Positions 17,794-27,028 of a stretch of 64,000 bases of DNA are shown in pieces. Every line of letters begins with the position of its first letter. Position 1 is the first letter of the stretch. The DNA is from Fimbriimonadaceae bacterium (lineage in GTDB: Bacteria > Armatimonadota > Fimbriimonadia > Fimbriimonadales > Fimbriimonadaceae). The translations under genes were made by a program, and so were the position numbers. The notes beneath the pieces were generated by a model. It ran no database searches and had not been told where the DNA came from. It was given only the letters and a program-made list of their open reading frames with translations. The stretch spans positions 118,050-182,049 of the forward strand of contig JAIBBE010000220.1 of assembly GCA_019694835.1 (NCBI GenBank), read 5' to 3'.

Positions 17794-19227
17794 ATGGCGA
17801 TGCTGGATTACGCGGAGCAGACCTTGTACGAGCGGGTGGCCGACAGCATGCTCACCATGATTCGCGCGGGGACGTTTCGGCCTGGTGACCGGGTGCCCTC
17901 GGTCCGTAAACTCAGCCGCGATCTGCACGTGAGTGTTTCCACGGTCGTCGATGCCTACCGGCTTCTCGAGAGCCGCGGTGTCATTCATTCGCGGCCTCAA
18001 AGCGGCTTTTTCGTGCGCGCCCGGCTGACCGATCAGGCACCGGAACTGCCGATCACCCGACCAAAGCCGGTGCCCTCCTCCTTTGCCGATGAGGACCTGG
18101 TCATTCGTGTTCTGCACGACAGCGCCAATCCGCGGTTGATTCAGTTCAGTGCCGGTGTACCCAACCCCGAGGTGCTGCCCCTCGCCCGGCTCAATCGCGC
18201 CCTTGCCGCCGCAACGCGCAAGTACAAGACAAAGGCTCACGGATACGATATCGTGCCCGGTTGGAAGCCCCTTCGGGAGCAAATCGCCCAACGGCTCATT
18301 GCGAGCGGATGTACCCTTTCTCCCGATGAAATCTTGACCACCTGCGGCTGCCAAGAGGCACTGTCGCTCGCTCTGAGGGCGATCTGCAAGCCGGGCGATG
18401 TGGTCGCCATCGAATCCCCAACGTATTACGGGGTGCTTCAGGCGCTTGAGCTACAGGGTCTTCGTGCTTTGGAGATTCCGACCGATCCACGGGACGGCTT
18501 GATCCTCGGCGAATTGGAGGCGCTCTTGGACCAGCATCCGGTCCGCGCTATTCTGGCGACCCCAAATTTCGGCAATCCGCTCGGTAGCCTCATGCCAGAA
18601 GCATCGAAAAAGCGACTGACCGAACTTGCCGCGCGCTATGAGACCCCCGTTATCGAGGACGACATCTATGGCGAACTGGCCTATTCGGGACGGCGCCCGA
18701 GCAGTCTTATGGCCCATGACGCGGCGGGCATGGTGGTTCAATGCTCGTCGTTCTCGAAGACCATCGCACCGGGATTCCGGGTCGGCTGGATCGTGCCGGG
18801 TCGATATCAGCGGGAGGTCGAGCGCCTGAAGTTCGCCAGCACCGTCTCAACCCCCACCTTGCCGCAAATGGTGCTCGCCGAGTTTCTCCAGTCCGGTGGA
18901 TTCGAACATGTCCTCCGCCAGCAGCAGAAGGCCTATGAGGGGCACATCGAGCGGTTCGTCGACGCCGTCACCCGGCACTTTCCGGTGGGAACCGGTGTCT
19001 CGCGACCGCAAGGCGGGTATGTCCTGTGGGTGGCTCTTCCGAAGCACATCGACACCGAGTCGCTTTATGACCTGGCCGTCGCTCGTGGCGTTACCTACAC
19101 TCCGGGCGTTGCGTTTTCGGCTCAGCGTGGATATCGAAGCTACCTGCGGTTGAATGCAAGCCGTTGGACCGAGCGCACGGAAGAGGGCCTGGCGATCCTT
19201 GGTCAACTGATGAGTGCGATGCGGTAG
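17794..19227 (+). CDS. MocR-type transcriptional regulator (GntR HTH fused to aminotransferase fold)
   Basis: 477 residues. The N-terminal GntR winged helix (about residues 5-75) has PGDRVPSVRKLSRDLHVSVS. The rest is a class I aminotransferase-like domain with the PLP lysine in SSFSKTIAPGFRVGW and the usual NFGNPLG loop. MocR proteins bind PLP, or an amino acid-PLP adduct, to control transport, amino-acid or vitamin B6 genes. The divergent neighbour is acnA, an unusual partner, so the target is unclear. TACAAT at 17751-17756 may be its -10. Confidence 0.92.
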   Translation: MAMLDYAEQTLYERVADSMLTMIRAGTFRPGDRVPSVRKLSRDLHVSVSTVVDAYRLLESRGVIHSRPQSGFFVRARLTDQAPELPITRPKPVPSSFADEDLVIRVLHDSANPRLIQFSAGVPNPEVLPLARLNRALAAATRKYKTKAHGYDIVPGWKPLREQIAQRLIASGCTLSPDEILTTCGCQEALSLALRAICKPGDVVAIESPTYYGVLQALELQGLRALEIPTDPRDGLILGELEALLDQHPVRAILATPNFGNPLGSLMPEASKKRLTELAARYETPVIEDDIYGELAYSGRRPSSLMAHDAAGMVVQCSSFSKTIAPGFRVGWIVPGRYQREVERLKFASTVSTPTLPQMVLAEFLQSGGFEHVLRQQQKAYEGHIERFVDAVTRHFPVGTGVSRPQGGYVLWVALPKHIDTESLYDLAVARGVTYTPGVAFSAQRGYRSYLRLNASRWTERTEEGLAILGQLMSAMR

Positions 19228-19263
19228 TCGGTGAACCATTTATGATCCGCTTCGGAGGCGGCT

Positions 19264-20100
19264 TCAAGCGCGACCGAGAAGGATCAGTGCCACCGGGACG
19301 GCGGTGAAGAGGATGCTATCGATGCGGTCTAATACACCGCCGTGCCCGGGCAGGATCGAGCCACTGTCCTTCACTTCGAAGCGTCGCTTGAGACCGCTTT
19401 CTGCCAGGTCGCCGACCTGGCCGAGGATGCCGGTGACGAGTCCACATGCGCCAGCCTGCCACCACGCAATTGGAAAGAGCGGCATGAGCGCAAAGCTGGC
19501 ACCGATGCAAGCAAGAAGATTGGCGATGGCTCCTTCCACGGTCTTCTTCGGGGAGAGCTTGGGTGCCAACGGGGTTTTGCCAAAGGCGCGTCCGGCAAAG
19601 ATCGCGGCAGTATCACCGGCCCAGAGCGGAACGACGGCCATCATCACCCAGTTCGCCGCAAACAGGGCGGACTGCGGCCCTGGGCTGCTCTCGTGGAGGA
19701 TCACGAGGGTCAGTAGCGGCGCGACCAGCCAATAGATCCCCAGTGCACCAACCGCCCGACGCATGGGCGACGCCAAGGCGAGGCCAAACACCCCCAGCAC
19801 GAAGAAGGCGGCTGCCAGCCTGAGTTCCAGGTTCATGAAGATCAGCGGCGCCATGAAGATGGCCACGAGCAGTCCCACCAGCCAATCGGGGCAGGACGTG
19901 ATGGAGTAATACTCGCGCAGTCCAACTATCGCCAACAGGCCAGCGAGCACTAGCAGGGGAAGCGGCGAGGTCGCGTTGAGAACTGCCAAGACGATCGGAA
20001 TGCCAATGGCGGCGGTGATCACCCTCTGCATCATATTCGAGGGCTTCTTTCCAGCATCGGCCATTCCCCAAAGATACCGGTTCTTCGCCTTTTGAGCCAT
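19264..20100 (-). CDS. cdsA: Phosphatidate cytidylyltransferase CdsA
   Basis: 278 residues, about eight membrane helices. The family signature is complete near the C-terminus: SPKKTVEG, then GDLAESGLKRRFEVKDSG followed by LPGHGGVLDRIDS. It makes CDP-diacylglycerol from phosphatidate and CTP for phospholipid synthesis in the inner membrane. An ATG at 20064 (MADAGKK) is an alternative start. It is convergent with the MocR gene and has no translation or lipid A neighbours of the usual uppS/dxr cluster. Confidence 0.93.
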   Translation of the reverse strand: MAQKAKNRYLWGMADAGKKPSNMMQRVITAAIGIPIVLAVLNATSPLPLLVLAGLLAIVGLREYYSITSCPDWLVGLLVAIFMAPLIFMNLELRLAAAFFVLGVFGLALASPMRRAVGALGIYWLVAPLLTLVILHESSPGPQSALFAANWVMMAVVPLWAGDTAAIFAGRAFGKTPLAPKLSPKKTVEGAIANLLACIGASFALMPLFPIAWWQAGACGLVTGILGQVGDLAESGLKRRFEVKDSGSILPGHGGVLDRIDSILFTAVPVALILLGRA

Positions 20101-20180
20101 TCCCTTGCAGACTCGCGGGGAACATTGAACAAAACGCTGGGTCTAACGTCTTATCGGAGGAATCTCCGGAGGTTTGGCAA

Positions 20181-20672
20181 ATGAAATTTCGTTCCTTGAC
20201 TGTTTTGTTCGTGTCCCTTGTCGCTATCGCGTCAGCCCAGAACGCCACTCAATCCGCTTTTGGTCGCGGCGTGGCCCAGAACGGCGACAACATTCGCGGT
20301 AACTTCGACTTCGAGGTCGTGAAGCAGCGCCGCGAGGGCAGTGAGCCGGTTGTTCGCGGACGACTCGCGTTCCGGTCCGAGGTACCGGCTCAACGCGTCG
20401 TCACTGAGATCAATCTGGTTCGACCACGCGAGGCCGCCTTCGTCGTGAACACGAAGGTCTGCGAGTTCACCGGTCCGGCCGTCATGGTCCGCCGCAGCGC
20501 CGAAGGTGTTCGTCGCACCGAGGGCCGGATCGCTGTTCGTGTTCAAGACCGGCGCATCGAAGGCCAGGGCGAGCCCGATCTGTATCGCGTCGAGTTCTTC
20601 AACGCGGCGAATACCCGTCTCTATCGGTTTGACGGTCGCGTGATCAGCGGTAACCTCACCGTTCGACCCTAA
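20181..20672 (+). CDS. Small secreted protein of unknown function
   Basis: 163 residues. A clean signal peptide (MKFRSLTVLFVSLVAIASAQ) is followed by a 140-residue basic beta-rich domain (FDFEVVKQRREGSEPVVRG, YRVEFFNAANTRLYRFDGRV) with no recognised family. A good CGGAGG ribosome site lies 8 bases before the ATG, and a strong intrinsic terminator follows 22 bases after the stop, so this is a well-bounded single-gene unit. It may be a periplasmic or surface protein. Confidence 0.7.
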   Translation: MKFRSLTVLFVSLVAIASAQNATQSAFGRGVAQNGDNIRGNFDFEVVKQRREGSEPVVRGRLAFRSEVPAQRVVTEINLVRPREAAFVVNTKVCEFTGPAVMVRRSAEGVRRTEGRIAVRVQDRRIEGQGEPDLYRVEFFNAANTRLYRFDGRVISGNLTVRP

Positions 20673-20694
20673 ACTGCTTGGTCTTGGGTCTACT

Positions 20695-20729
20695 GAAGCC
20701 GAAGCCTCTGAGCTTCGGCTTCTTTTTTT
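20695..20729 (+). terminator. Rho-independent terminator of the small secreted protein gene
   Basis: Perfect 11-base stem GAAGCCGAAGC / GCTTCGGCTTC with a 6-base loop, followed directly by seven T. Confidence 0.93.
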
Positions 20730-20771
20730 GAGGATGAGACTCTCGTTCATGCTCACAAGATATCAACGTAC

Positions 20772-20777
20772 TATAAT
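20772..20777 (+). promoter_or_regulatory. Consensus -10 TATAAT upstream of the beta-helix protein gene
   Basis: TATAAT 43 bases before the chosen ATG at 20820, in an AT-rich patch. No good -35 was seen. It leaves a leader of about 35 bases with a GGAG ribosome site. Confidence 0.45.
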
Positions 20778-20819
20778 GGATTGAGCCGAACTTGAGACTT
20801 GGGTTTTTGGAGACATGAA

Positions 20820-22490
20820 ATGATGAAAGTTGGGAAGTTCTTTTCGACCACGCTGTTCTTCGCGGGCTTCGTGGTTTCCTCACATGCGGCGATTATTAAA
20901 GTCAAGCCGGGCGGCAATGATGGCAATTCGGGAGCGACCTGGGCGCAGGCAAAAGCGACCCTCCAGGGGGCTTTGTTCGCCGCTGCTCCGGGCGACGAAC
21001 TTTGGGTGGCATCGGGTACTTACGCGGGTGGGCTGAGCATCGGATTCGACGTCAAGATCTATGGTGGCTTTGCGGGGACGGAGACGGTGCTCGATAACCG
21101 CAACCCAAACCTCAATCCGACGACGGTTACGGGCAGCAATACCGTACAGTGCTTCCAACTGGGAACTGGGCGCACGCGAAATATGGTGATCGACGGATTC
21201 ATCATTACGAACGGCTTCTCGCAGTTTGGAGGAGGAATTGGCTTTGGCGATGGTTCGCCAACGATATCGAACAACACGTTCTTCAACAACCGGGCCGAGT
21301 TTGCGGGTGATTTTGATTCCGCCAGCGGAGGTGCCATTGATGCATACTCTGGATCACCCCTGATCCAAGGCAATCAGTTCATCAACAATAGCTGTGCCTA
21401 CAATGGTATTGGATTTTCGTTTGGTGTTTCGGGCGGCGCGATCAATATGTATGAAGGCAGTCCGGTCATCGTCGCGAATGTATTCCGAAACAACTTTGCC
21501 GAAGATGAGTCCGACTTTGGATACGCCTCGGGCGGTGCCATCTACCAATACACTGGCACTCCGTTGCTCTACAATAATATATTTGCTGGCAACCAGGCGA
21601 CCAGTGAAGGCGGCGCAGTTGCCTTCTATGAGAATCAACCGGTCGTGGTGAACAACACCTTCAGCAGCAACGCTGCCGTCAGCGGCATTGGTGGGGCATT
21701 TTACACTTACGAAGGCAATCCCACGTTCGCCAATAACATCGTGGCGAACTGCGAGACCGGTGCCGTCTTTATCCTCATTTTCGGAGGCACGGCTAACAAT
21801 AATTGCCTCTATTCTAACGGCTTTTATGACTATGCTGGCTTCACCCCAGGTGGAAATGATGTCTCTGGCAATCCGTCGTTCGTCGATGCGGGTACGGGGA
21901 ACTACAGACTTCAATCGATTTCTATCTGCCGTAACGCTGGTGCTAACGGCTTTCTGCCCCTGAATCCCCTCAACGATGTGTACGGTAACGCACGAATCAG
22001 CGAAGGTGCTGTCGATATCGGCGCAGCGGAATACACGTTGAGCATGGTCTCGATCTCCGGTTTGGTGACGCTCGAGGATTTCCTTGGTGCAGTGTCTTCA
22101 GTGTCGGCATCTTACGAGATTATCCAGGGTGGTAACGTCGTTGACTCTGGCCCTCTGACGGTCGGTTCAGGTGGCCAGTACGCCATCCAAACTGCGGTAC
22201 TCGGCAATTCCGACATCCTGATCAAGGCTTCGCACTGGCTGCGACGTGCGCAGATCAACGTGAACATTGTGCCAGGTGGTGTAAGCGGATTGAACTTCAG
22301 TCTGACCAACGGCGACTCTGACGGTGACAATGAAGTTGGAATCGGTGACTACGCCGTTCTTTCTTCGGCTTACAATTCATCCAACGGCGATCCCAATTGG
22401 GATGCGACGGCCGACCTGAATGGTGATGACGCCGTCGACATTGCCGACTACGCGATCTTGAGCGCGAACTACGGCCTTACCGGCGACTAG
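20820..22490 (+). CDS. Secreted parallel beta-helix protein with C-terminal dockerin-like module
   Basis: 556 residues from the ATG at 20820 (GGAG 7 bases upstream). Signal peptide MMKVGKFFSTTLFFAGFVVS to SHA. Residues about 25-400 form a right-handed beta-helix of the pectate-lyase/PbH1 type, with repeating GGAI, NNTF and NNIF turns (SPTISNNTFFNN, GGAIYQYTG). A beta domain (about 410-470) then leads to HWLRR and two calcium loops, DSDGDNEVGIGDY and DLNGDDAVDIADY, as in type I dockerins. The same C-terminal module occurs in the genes at 24548 and 49127. It is probably an extracellular carbohydrate-binding or adhesive protein. Confidence 0.82.
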   Translation: MMKVGKFFSTTLFFAGFVVSSHAAIIKVKPGGNDGNSGATWAQAKATLQGALFAAAPGDELWVASGTYAGGLSIGFDVKIYGGFAGTETVLDNRNPNLNPTTVTGSNTVQCFQLGTGRTRNMVIDGFIITNGFSQFGGGIGFGDGSPTISNNTFFNNRAEFAGDFDSASGGAIDAYSGSPLIQGNQFINNSCAYNGIGFSFGVSGGAINMYEGSPVIVANVFRNNFAEDESDFGYASGGAIYQYTGTPLLYNNIFAGNQATSEGGAVAFYENQPVVVNNTFSSNAAVSGIGGAFYTYEGNPTFANNIVANCETGAVFILIFGGTANNNCLYSNGFYDYAGFTPGGNDVSGNPSFVDAGTGNYRLQSISICRNAGANGFLPLNPLNDVYGNARISEGAVDIGAAEYTLSMVSISGLVTLEDFLGAVSSVSASYEIIQGGNVVDSGPLTVGSGGQYAIQTAVLGNSDILIKASHWLRRAQINVNIVPGGVSGLNFSLTNGDSDGDNEVGIGDYAVLSSAYNSSNGDPNWDATADLNGDDAVDIADYAILSANYGLTGD

Positions 22491-22501
22491 AGATTCTTAG
22501 A

Positions 22502-22526
22502 TGGGGGCGCGACACAAGCGCCCCCA
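22502..22526. terminator. Hairpin between convergent genes
   Basis: Perfect 9-base stem TGGGGGCGC / GCGCCCCCA with a 7-base loop, followed by GGTTAACTTACTTTT on the plus strand. It probably serves the beta-helix gene and perhaps the opposing SPFH gene. Confidence 0.6.
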
Positions 22527-22533
22527 GGTTAAC

Positions 22534-24441
22534 TTACTTTTCGGCCAAGGCACCGTTTTTCGTTGGCTTCTCTTGCAGCATTTGCAGAAGCTGCAATCCC
22601 ATCAAGCCGCTGAGGCTGCCATCGGCGGAGTCCCCATTGCCGCTGACAATCAGGTCCGGAATGATCTTGACCTTTCCTTTCGCGATCTCTTCCGTGATCT
22701 TGTAGCGAGTGAAGTTCCCCTCACCCATCGCCTTCACTTGAAGTTCATACGATTCAGCCGTAGACTTTCCAATGGCCATGATCTTCTCGGCTTCAGCAAT
22801 GCCCGTCTTGGAAATGCGCTCGGCCTCGGCGACGGCATTGAGCTTCGTGTAGTCGGCTTGGGCAGCACCTCGCGCCCTTGTTGCTTCGGCTTCGGCGTTA
22901 ACCTGCAATTTTAGGCTCGTGGCCTCGCCTTCGGCCTTCTTGACTGCTGCATCAGCCGCACGCTGAGCAATCTCAACGCTCTGCTGGGCTTTAACGATCT
23001 CGCGTTGCATGTCGGCGATGGCGGTCTCTTTCTCCATGCCTTGCCTGCGTTCCTGCGCCATCCGCTGGGTATCGTAGGTCTTCTCTTCCTCCTGCGCGAT
23101 CTTGCGATCGGTCAGGGTTTTCATCAAAGCCTCTGGCGGGACGATGTCGCCGATCAGCGTATCCACGGCGTTGACATTGTATTCATCCAGAACTTCGCGA
23201 ATGTGCTCTTTTGCCGAGGACTGACGTTCCTTTCGTGTGCTCAGGAAGCTGATCACATCGCTGTCTTGAGCGCTGTTGCGGAAGTAGTTCCCGATCGTTG
23301 GTTCGAGGACTTGGGATACGAGATTGTTCATGCTTCCAAATCGCGCGATGACTTTGGGAGCCTCAGTAGCCGGAATGTGAATGATCTGTGATACGTCGAG
23401 GTTGAAGGGGAAGCCATCTTTACTTCGCACCGTGATCGTGCAGAGGTGCTTATCTAGGTTGTGAGCTTCGCTCCGTGCGTTGGCCCAGTTCAGCACGAGA
23501 TTCGTTGTCGGCACGAGTTCGACTTTCATCGTAAAGGTGTTGATCGGGTACTTGCCAGGGCCGAGGGGCTCCATCCAAACTCCACGATAGCCCTTCTCGA
23601 CAATGTTGCCGTGTTTGAAGTGCTCACCAGTGAGGTCCTGGCCATCTTCACCAATATATGAAATGACGACGCCCACATGTCCGATGGGCACATCGGTCAT
23701 CGGAATTTCCTCGATCTGGAAAGCCCACGGATTGATGAAGTAGCTTCCTGCGAGGATCACCTGCGGCTGAAGACCTCGATTTCCTCCGCTGTTGAGAAAG
23801 CCGTCAACATCCTGGAAGTTGTTGTGGCCCTGAATGTAGTCACCGGCGATTTGACTATGCCGAATGGGCTGACCATCGAGCGCGGTAACAATACCAACTT
23901 TGTTTTCGTTGATGATGGTGATATCGGTCAGCACCACCGAGAAGGCGAGCGTATTGATTCGATACGTGCCGGGAGTAAGGACATGAGTCTGACGACCCTT
24001 TTGGCCTTTGCGCTCAAGGAAGAGCACGGCATCCTGAAAGTTGTCGCAATCGACGTTGCGGGCAAGGATGTTGCCGGTGGGAAGCTGGGTCCCATCATTG
24101 GCTAGGACAAGGCCGATCTTCCGTTCGGGGATGATCGTAAAGGGCTGCATCGAGACCGAGAACTGCCAAGGCCACATGAGCCAGTACAGCCCAGGGGCAA
24201 GTGTTCTCGCTTGAATTCCAGCTTCGCCGCGCGTAGCGAGGATTCGTCCGTCTGGCAGCTCTTTGTTGGCACCGAGAAGGACGAATTTCTTGGTGACGAG
24301 GCCGATGCGGTCCTCGGGCACAATGACCATCCCGAGAAAGAGCCGCAAGATGGGCTTGAAGAAAGCGACGGCGAGAAGGGGGAGAAGCACCCACCAAAAG
24401 CGGAGCAGATCCGCTGAGGTAACCGTTTGTGCGTTAAGCAT
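22534..24441 (-). CDS. SPFH/flotillin-like protein with four vault-like N-terminal repeats
   Basis: 635 residues from the ATG at 24441; an in-frame TTG at 24471 is possible. A hydrophobic stretch (residues 12-40) is followed by four divergent repeats (41-102, 103-175, 176-249, 250-313). Each opens with P/N-E-x-x-I/V-G-L/I-V and ends with G-x-Y-x-I-N-x-x-x-F (PERKIGLV...PGTYRIN, NENKVGIV...GSYFIN, IGHVGVV...GKYPIN). An SPFH (band 7) domain covers about 314-440. A long A/E/K coiled coil (441-580) with YDTQRMAQERR is followed by a Gly/Leu-rich tail. Flotillins scaffold membrane microdomains. The order repeat-SPFH-coiled coil also recalls eukaryotic major vault protein. Confidence 0.82.
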   Translation of the reverse strand: MLNAQTVTSADLLRFWWVLLPLLAVAFFKPILRLFLGMVIVPEDRIGLVTKKFVLLGANKELPDGRILATRGEAGIQARTLAPGLYWLMWPWQFSVSMQPFTIIPERKIGLVLANDGTQLPTGNILARNVDCDNFQDAVLFLERKGQKGRQTHVLTPGTYRINTLAFSVVLTDITIINENKVGIVTALDGQPIRHSQIAGDYIQGHNNFQDVDGFLNSGGNRGLQPQVILAGSYFINPWAFQIEEIPMTDVPIGHVGVVISYIGEDGQDLTGEHFKHGNIVEKGYRGVWMEPLGPGKYPINTFTMKVELVPTTNLVLNWANARSEAHNLDKHLCTITVRSKDGFPFNLDVSQIIHIPATEAPKVIARFGSMNNLVSQVLEPTIGNYFRNSAQDSDVISFLSTRKERQSSAKEHIREVLDEYNVNAVDTLIGDIVPPEALMKTLTDRKIAQEEEKTYDTQRMAQERRQGMEKETAIADMQREIVKAQQSVEIAQRAADAAVKKAEGEATSLKLQVNAEAEATRARGAAQADYTKLNAVAEAERISKTGIAEAEKIMAIGKSTAESYELQVKAMGEGNFTRYKITEEIAKGKVKIIPDLIVSGNGDSADGSLSGLMGLQLLQMLQEKPTKNGALAEK

Positions 24442-24547
24442 GTTTTTTCGCGCCACCCCATCTGGCTCCAAACCTGGCCCGATGGTCGGCGTCCAAAAAC
24501 AAGATTACGTTGCCCCGCCCCCGGGGTTGCAATGCCCTCCGTGAAAA

Positions 24548-25924
24548 TCAATCGCCTGCTTCGCCGTACGAATCGGAGAGGATGGCGTAGTCGGCAATGT
24601 CGACCGCGTCATCGCCATTCAGGTCTGCCATGGGCTCCCAGTTCGGGTCACCAGGCGACGAATTGTAGGCGAAAGACAGAATGGCGTAATCCCCAATGCC
24701 GACCTCATTGTCCTCGTCGATGTCGCCATTGCGAAGGCTCAAGTTAACTCCCGACGCACCCTTCGTTGTGTCGAGCACGATCGTGTCGGGCCTCTGCCGT
24801 CGCAGCCAGTGACTCGATTTGGCCGCAACGCGGAACGTACCCCGCGCGGCCGTCGTGAACGAGTAGTTGCCGCCCGCATCCAAGGTCACGTTTTCCGAAT
24901 CGAGCACCGCGAACGTGTTCTGATCGAGAATCTCCATGGTTACCGTTTGACTTGCAACGGGCCCCACGAAGGCTTGCAGGTTAATGTTCCCGGCGACGGT
25001 TCCCGGAGGCAGATTCACCTCCTGGTGAACGGCAATGCCACCCAGCGAGGTCGTCGGGATCGTCGCCGTGTAGAGCCAAGAATCCGTTCCCGCTTGATAC
25101 AAGAAGCGGTCGATGCCTCCCCCGAAGTGATCGCTGACGAACATCTCCTGCCCGTCCGGGCTAAAGGTCACGTCAATGGCTCCGTTGGACGTCACAAAGC
25201 CAACATAAACTGGGTTATTGAGCGCGTCGAAACGGTAACGAAAGACTTTGTTCGAACTGATGTCTGCCGCATAGAGTTCTCCGTCGAATCGCACGCGCAT
25301 AAAATGCAGGTTGCTGGCACCGGGTGGGAAAACGGATGGGAGCTGAGTGATCGTGCCATTGGCGTTCAAGTGATAGCGGAGGAGTTCGCCGGAAGCCCGA
25401 GTCACATAGAGGGTTTCGCCGTCGCGACCCACCATCACCCCGCGAGTCGGGCCAATGGCGTGGAACCCGTGGGGGATCGCCGTGCCGCCGGAGTCAAAGA
25501 TGAACCTCGAAATCCCCGTGTTCACCGTGCCCGCAAACAACTCTCCGCTCACCGGATTGAAACAGATTTGGTGAATATTGATGGCGCCGTTTCCCGTGAT
25601 GTCTCCGGTTTTCGTGAAGGTGTTGTCGGGATGAAGGATGAAGCGCGAAATGCTTCCCACGCCCGAATTCCCGTGCCGGTTTCCGATGAAAAGCTCTGCC
25701 CCAGTCCGAAACGCAGGACTCGCCGGATCCGCGACCTGAGCGGCAGGAATGTCGGCAAGGGGTGTTACGCTCCCTCCGGTACCTCCAATCGTGTAGCGGA
25801 GCACGGACTGCCATGTGCCACCGCCGCCGGGCGGGGTTTGGGTGGCGATCAGTTGAAAATCCGCCGCCATCGCCAGCGATGGCAATGTCAGCAAGGCAAG
25901 CAGAAGGGCACGGCCGAGTCTCAT
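24548..25924 (-). CDS. Secreted beta-propeller-like protein with C-terminal dockerin-like module
   Basis: 458 residues from the ATG at 25924, which opens signal peptide MRLGRALLLALLTLPSLAMA. Residues about 22-320 read as YVTN/SMP-30-like propeller blades (GVMVGRDGETLYVTRASGEL, DVTFSPDGQEMFVSDHFGGG). The last 135 residues repeat the module of its neighbour at 20820: a beta domain, HWLRR, then DIDEDNEVGIGDY and DLNGDDAVDIADY. TACAAT 6 bases before the ATG and no Shine-Dalgarno suggest a leaderless mRNA. The upstream extension of the frame is a shadow of the cupredoxin gene. Confidence 0.82.
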   Translation of the reverse strand: MRLGRALLLALLTLPSLAMAADFQLIATQTPPGGGGTWQSVLRYTIGGTGGSVTPLADIPAAQVADPASPAFRTGAELFIGNRHGNSGVGSISRFILHPDNTFTKTGDITGNGAINIHQICFNPVSGELFAGTVNTGISRFIFDSGGTAIPHGFHAIGPTRGVMVGRDGETLYVTRASGELLRYHLNANGTITQLPSVFPPGASNLHFMRVRFDGELYAADISSNKVFRYRFDALNNPVYVGFVTSNGAIDVTFSPDGQEMFVSDHFGGGIDRFLYQAGTDSWLYTATIPTTSLGGIAVHQEVNLPPGTVAGNINLQAFVGPVASQTVTMEILDQNTFAVLDSENVTLDAGGNYSFTTAARGTFRVAAKSSHWLRRQRPDTIVLDTTKGASGVNLSLRNGDIDEDNEVGIGDYAILSFAYNSSPGDPNWEPMADLNGDDAVDIADYAILSDSYGEAGD

Positions 25925-25930
25925 GAGTTC

Positions 25931-25936
25931 ATTGTA
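25931..25936 (-). promoter_or_regulatory. -10-like hexamer TACAAT, leaderless start
   Basis: Minus-strand TACAAT ends 6 bases before the ATG at 25924. There is no Shine-Dalgarno and no clear -35. Confidence 0.45.
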
Positions 25937-26018
25937 TCGCAGTTTTGTACAACTTCCAGCCCGTTTCTTCACCTGGAAAGTACGACAGACGAATTGGCTT
26001 CGCCATACGCAATCCCGG

Positions 26019-26024
26019 TAATCT
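26019..26024 (+). promoter_or_regulatory. -10-like hexamer TAATCT, leaderless start of cupredoxin gene
   Basis: TAATCT ends 6 bases before the ATG at 26031. TTGGCT lies 19 bases further upstream (25994-25999). No Shine-Dalgarno is present. Confidence 0.4.
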
Positions 26025-26030
26025 GCGGCG

Positions 26031-26414
26031 ATGAAGCGACTCATCATCCCTTTGGCCCTGTTCGCATTGATCGGCTGTGGAGGCGGCGGCCAGAAGCTCA
26101 TCGGCACCAACATCATCATGGAGCCGGGCAACACGTTCGGACCCGAGACGGTTGAGGTTGACGCCGACTCCGATGTCTCGTGGACCAACGTCGATGGGGC
26201 GCCGCATACGGTCCAGTCGGACGTCGCCAACATGGGTCCGGACTCCGACGGCACGTTCGCCAACGGGCTCAATGCGGGCCAAACCTACGTTTGGCGAGTG
26301 CCCGCCAGCGCGGCGTCGGGCACTCGTTATTACTACCACTGTCGCTTCCACGGAACGGCCGGCAACGGGGCATCGCTGGGTACCGGAATGGTTGGCGTGC
26401 TGATTGTACGATAG
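26031..26414 (+). CDS. Plastocyanin/azurin-like cupredoxin lipoprotein
   Basis: 127 residues. Lipoprotein signal with lipobox LIGC (C16). The cupredoxin domain has the type I copper ligands in order: His in APHTVQS, then Cys and His in YYHCRFHG, and Met in GTGMVG. Such proteins carry electrons or bind copper on the outer face of a membrane. The C-terminal C-x2-H-x-G form resembles halocyanin and plastocyanin-type domains. It lies upstream of the cyclophilin gene by 65 bases. Confidence 0.88.
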   Translation: MKRLIIPLALFALIGCGGGGQKLIGTNIIMEPGNTFGPETVEVDADSDVSWTNVDGAPHTVQSDVANMGPDSDGTFANGLNAGQTYVWRVPASAASGTRYYYHCRFHGTAGNGASLGTGMVGVLIVR

Positions 26415-26479
26415 GCCCAGTGGGGGACATAACACCCGGCACCTCGATACGTCTATCATTTCGGTTGAGGAACTCGAAC

Positions 26480-27028
26480 ATGCGCACCTTTTGGATCTTT
26501 CTCCTGATGCTCGTTGCCCTGGCGGCCAACGCTCAGAACTATACGCCCAAGCCGGGAGAAACCCTTCTCAAACTCGACATCGAAAAGAAAGGGAACATCT
26601 GGATCAAGCTCCATACCGCCGAGGCCCCCAAAACCACCCAGCGCATCATTAGCCTGGCCGGACAGCGGTTCTACGACGGCCAGCGTTTTTATGAGGTCGC
26701 CCGAAGCCCGAAGCCCTACATGGCTCGCCTCGGCGATCCGAACTCGCGCACCAAACCCATGGACGACCGATCGCTCGGCACCTACTCGACCGGCACGAAG
26801 ATCCCGTATGAGGCCACGCCGTTCGAGCATGTCGAAGGAGCAGTCGGTTTCGCGCGTCTTGCTCAGGACAAGGACACTGGCGACTGCCAGTTCTACATCA
26901 TGCTTGACCGCGCCAAGTTCCTCGATGGCAGCTACACGGTGTTCGGGCAGGTTGTTTCCGGGCTCGACGTCCTGCGAAAGATCGATCTCGGCGACCGCGT
27001 CGTCACGGCGACGATCGTTCGCGGATGA
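26480..27028 (+). CDS. Secreted cyclophilin-type peptidyl-prolyl isomerase, atypical active site
   Basis: 182 residues from the ATG at 26480 (GAGGAA ribosome site). Signal peptide MRTFWIFLLMLVALAANAQ. The cyclophilin fold is clear: GNIWIKLHTAEAPKTTQRI, QRFYDGQRF, GAVGFARL, CQFYIMLDRAKFLDGSYTVF. The catalytic arginine of the family (FHR motif) is replaced: the sequence reads FYEVA. Activity may therefore be weak or lost. Its stop overlaps the P-II gene start (ATGA), so the two are probably co-translated. Confidence 0.88.
   Translation: MRTFWIFLLMLVALAANAQNYTPKPGETLLKLDIEKKGNIWIKLHTAEAPKTTQRIISLAGQRFYDGQRFYEVARSPKPYMARLGDPNSRTKPMDDRSLGTYSTGTKIPYEATPFEHVEGAVGFARLAQDKDTGDCQFYIMLDRAKFLDGSYTVFGQVVSGLDVLRKIDLGDRVVTATIVRG

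Noticed and set aside
25925..26272. N-terminal extension of the propeller/dockerin-like protein
   Set aside because: It is antisense to the cupredoxin gene, and a clear signal peptide begins at 25924.
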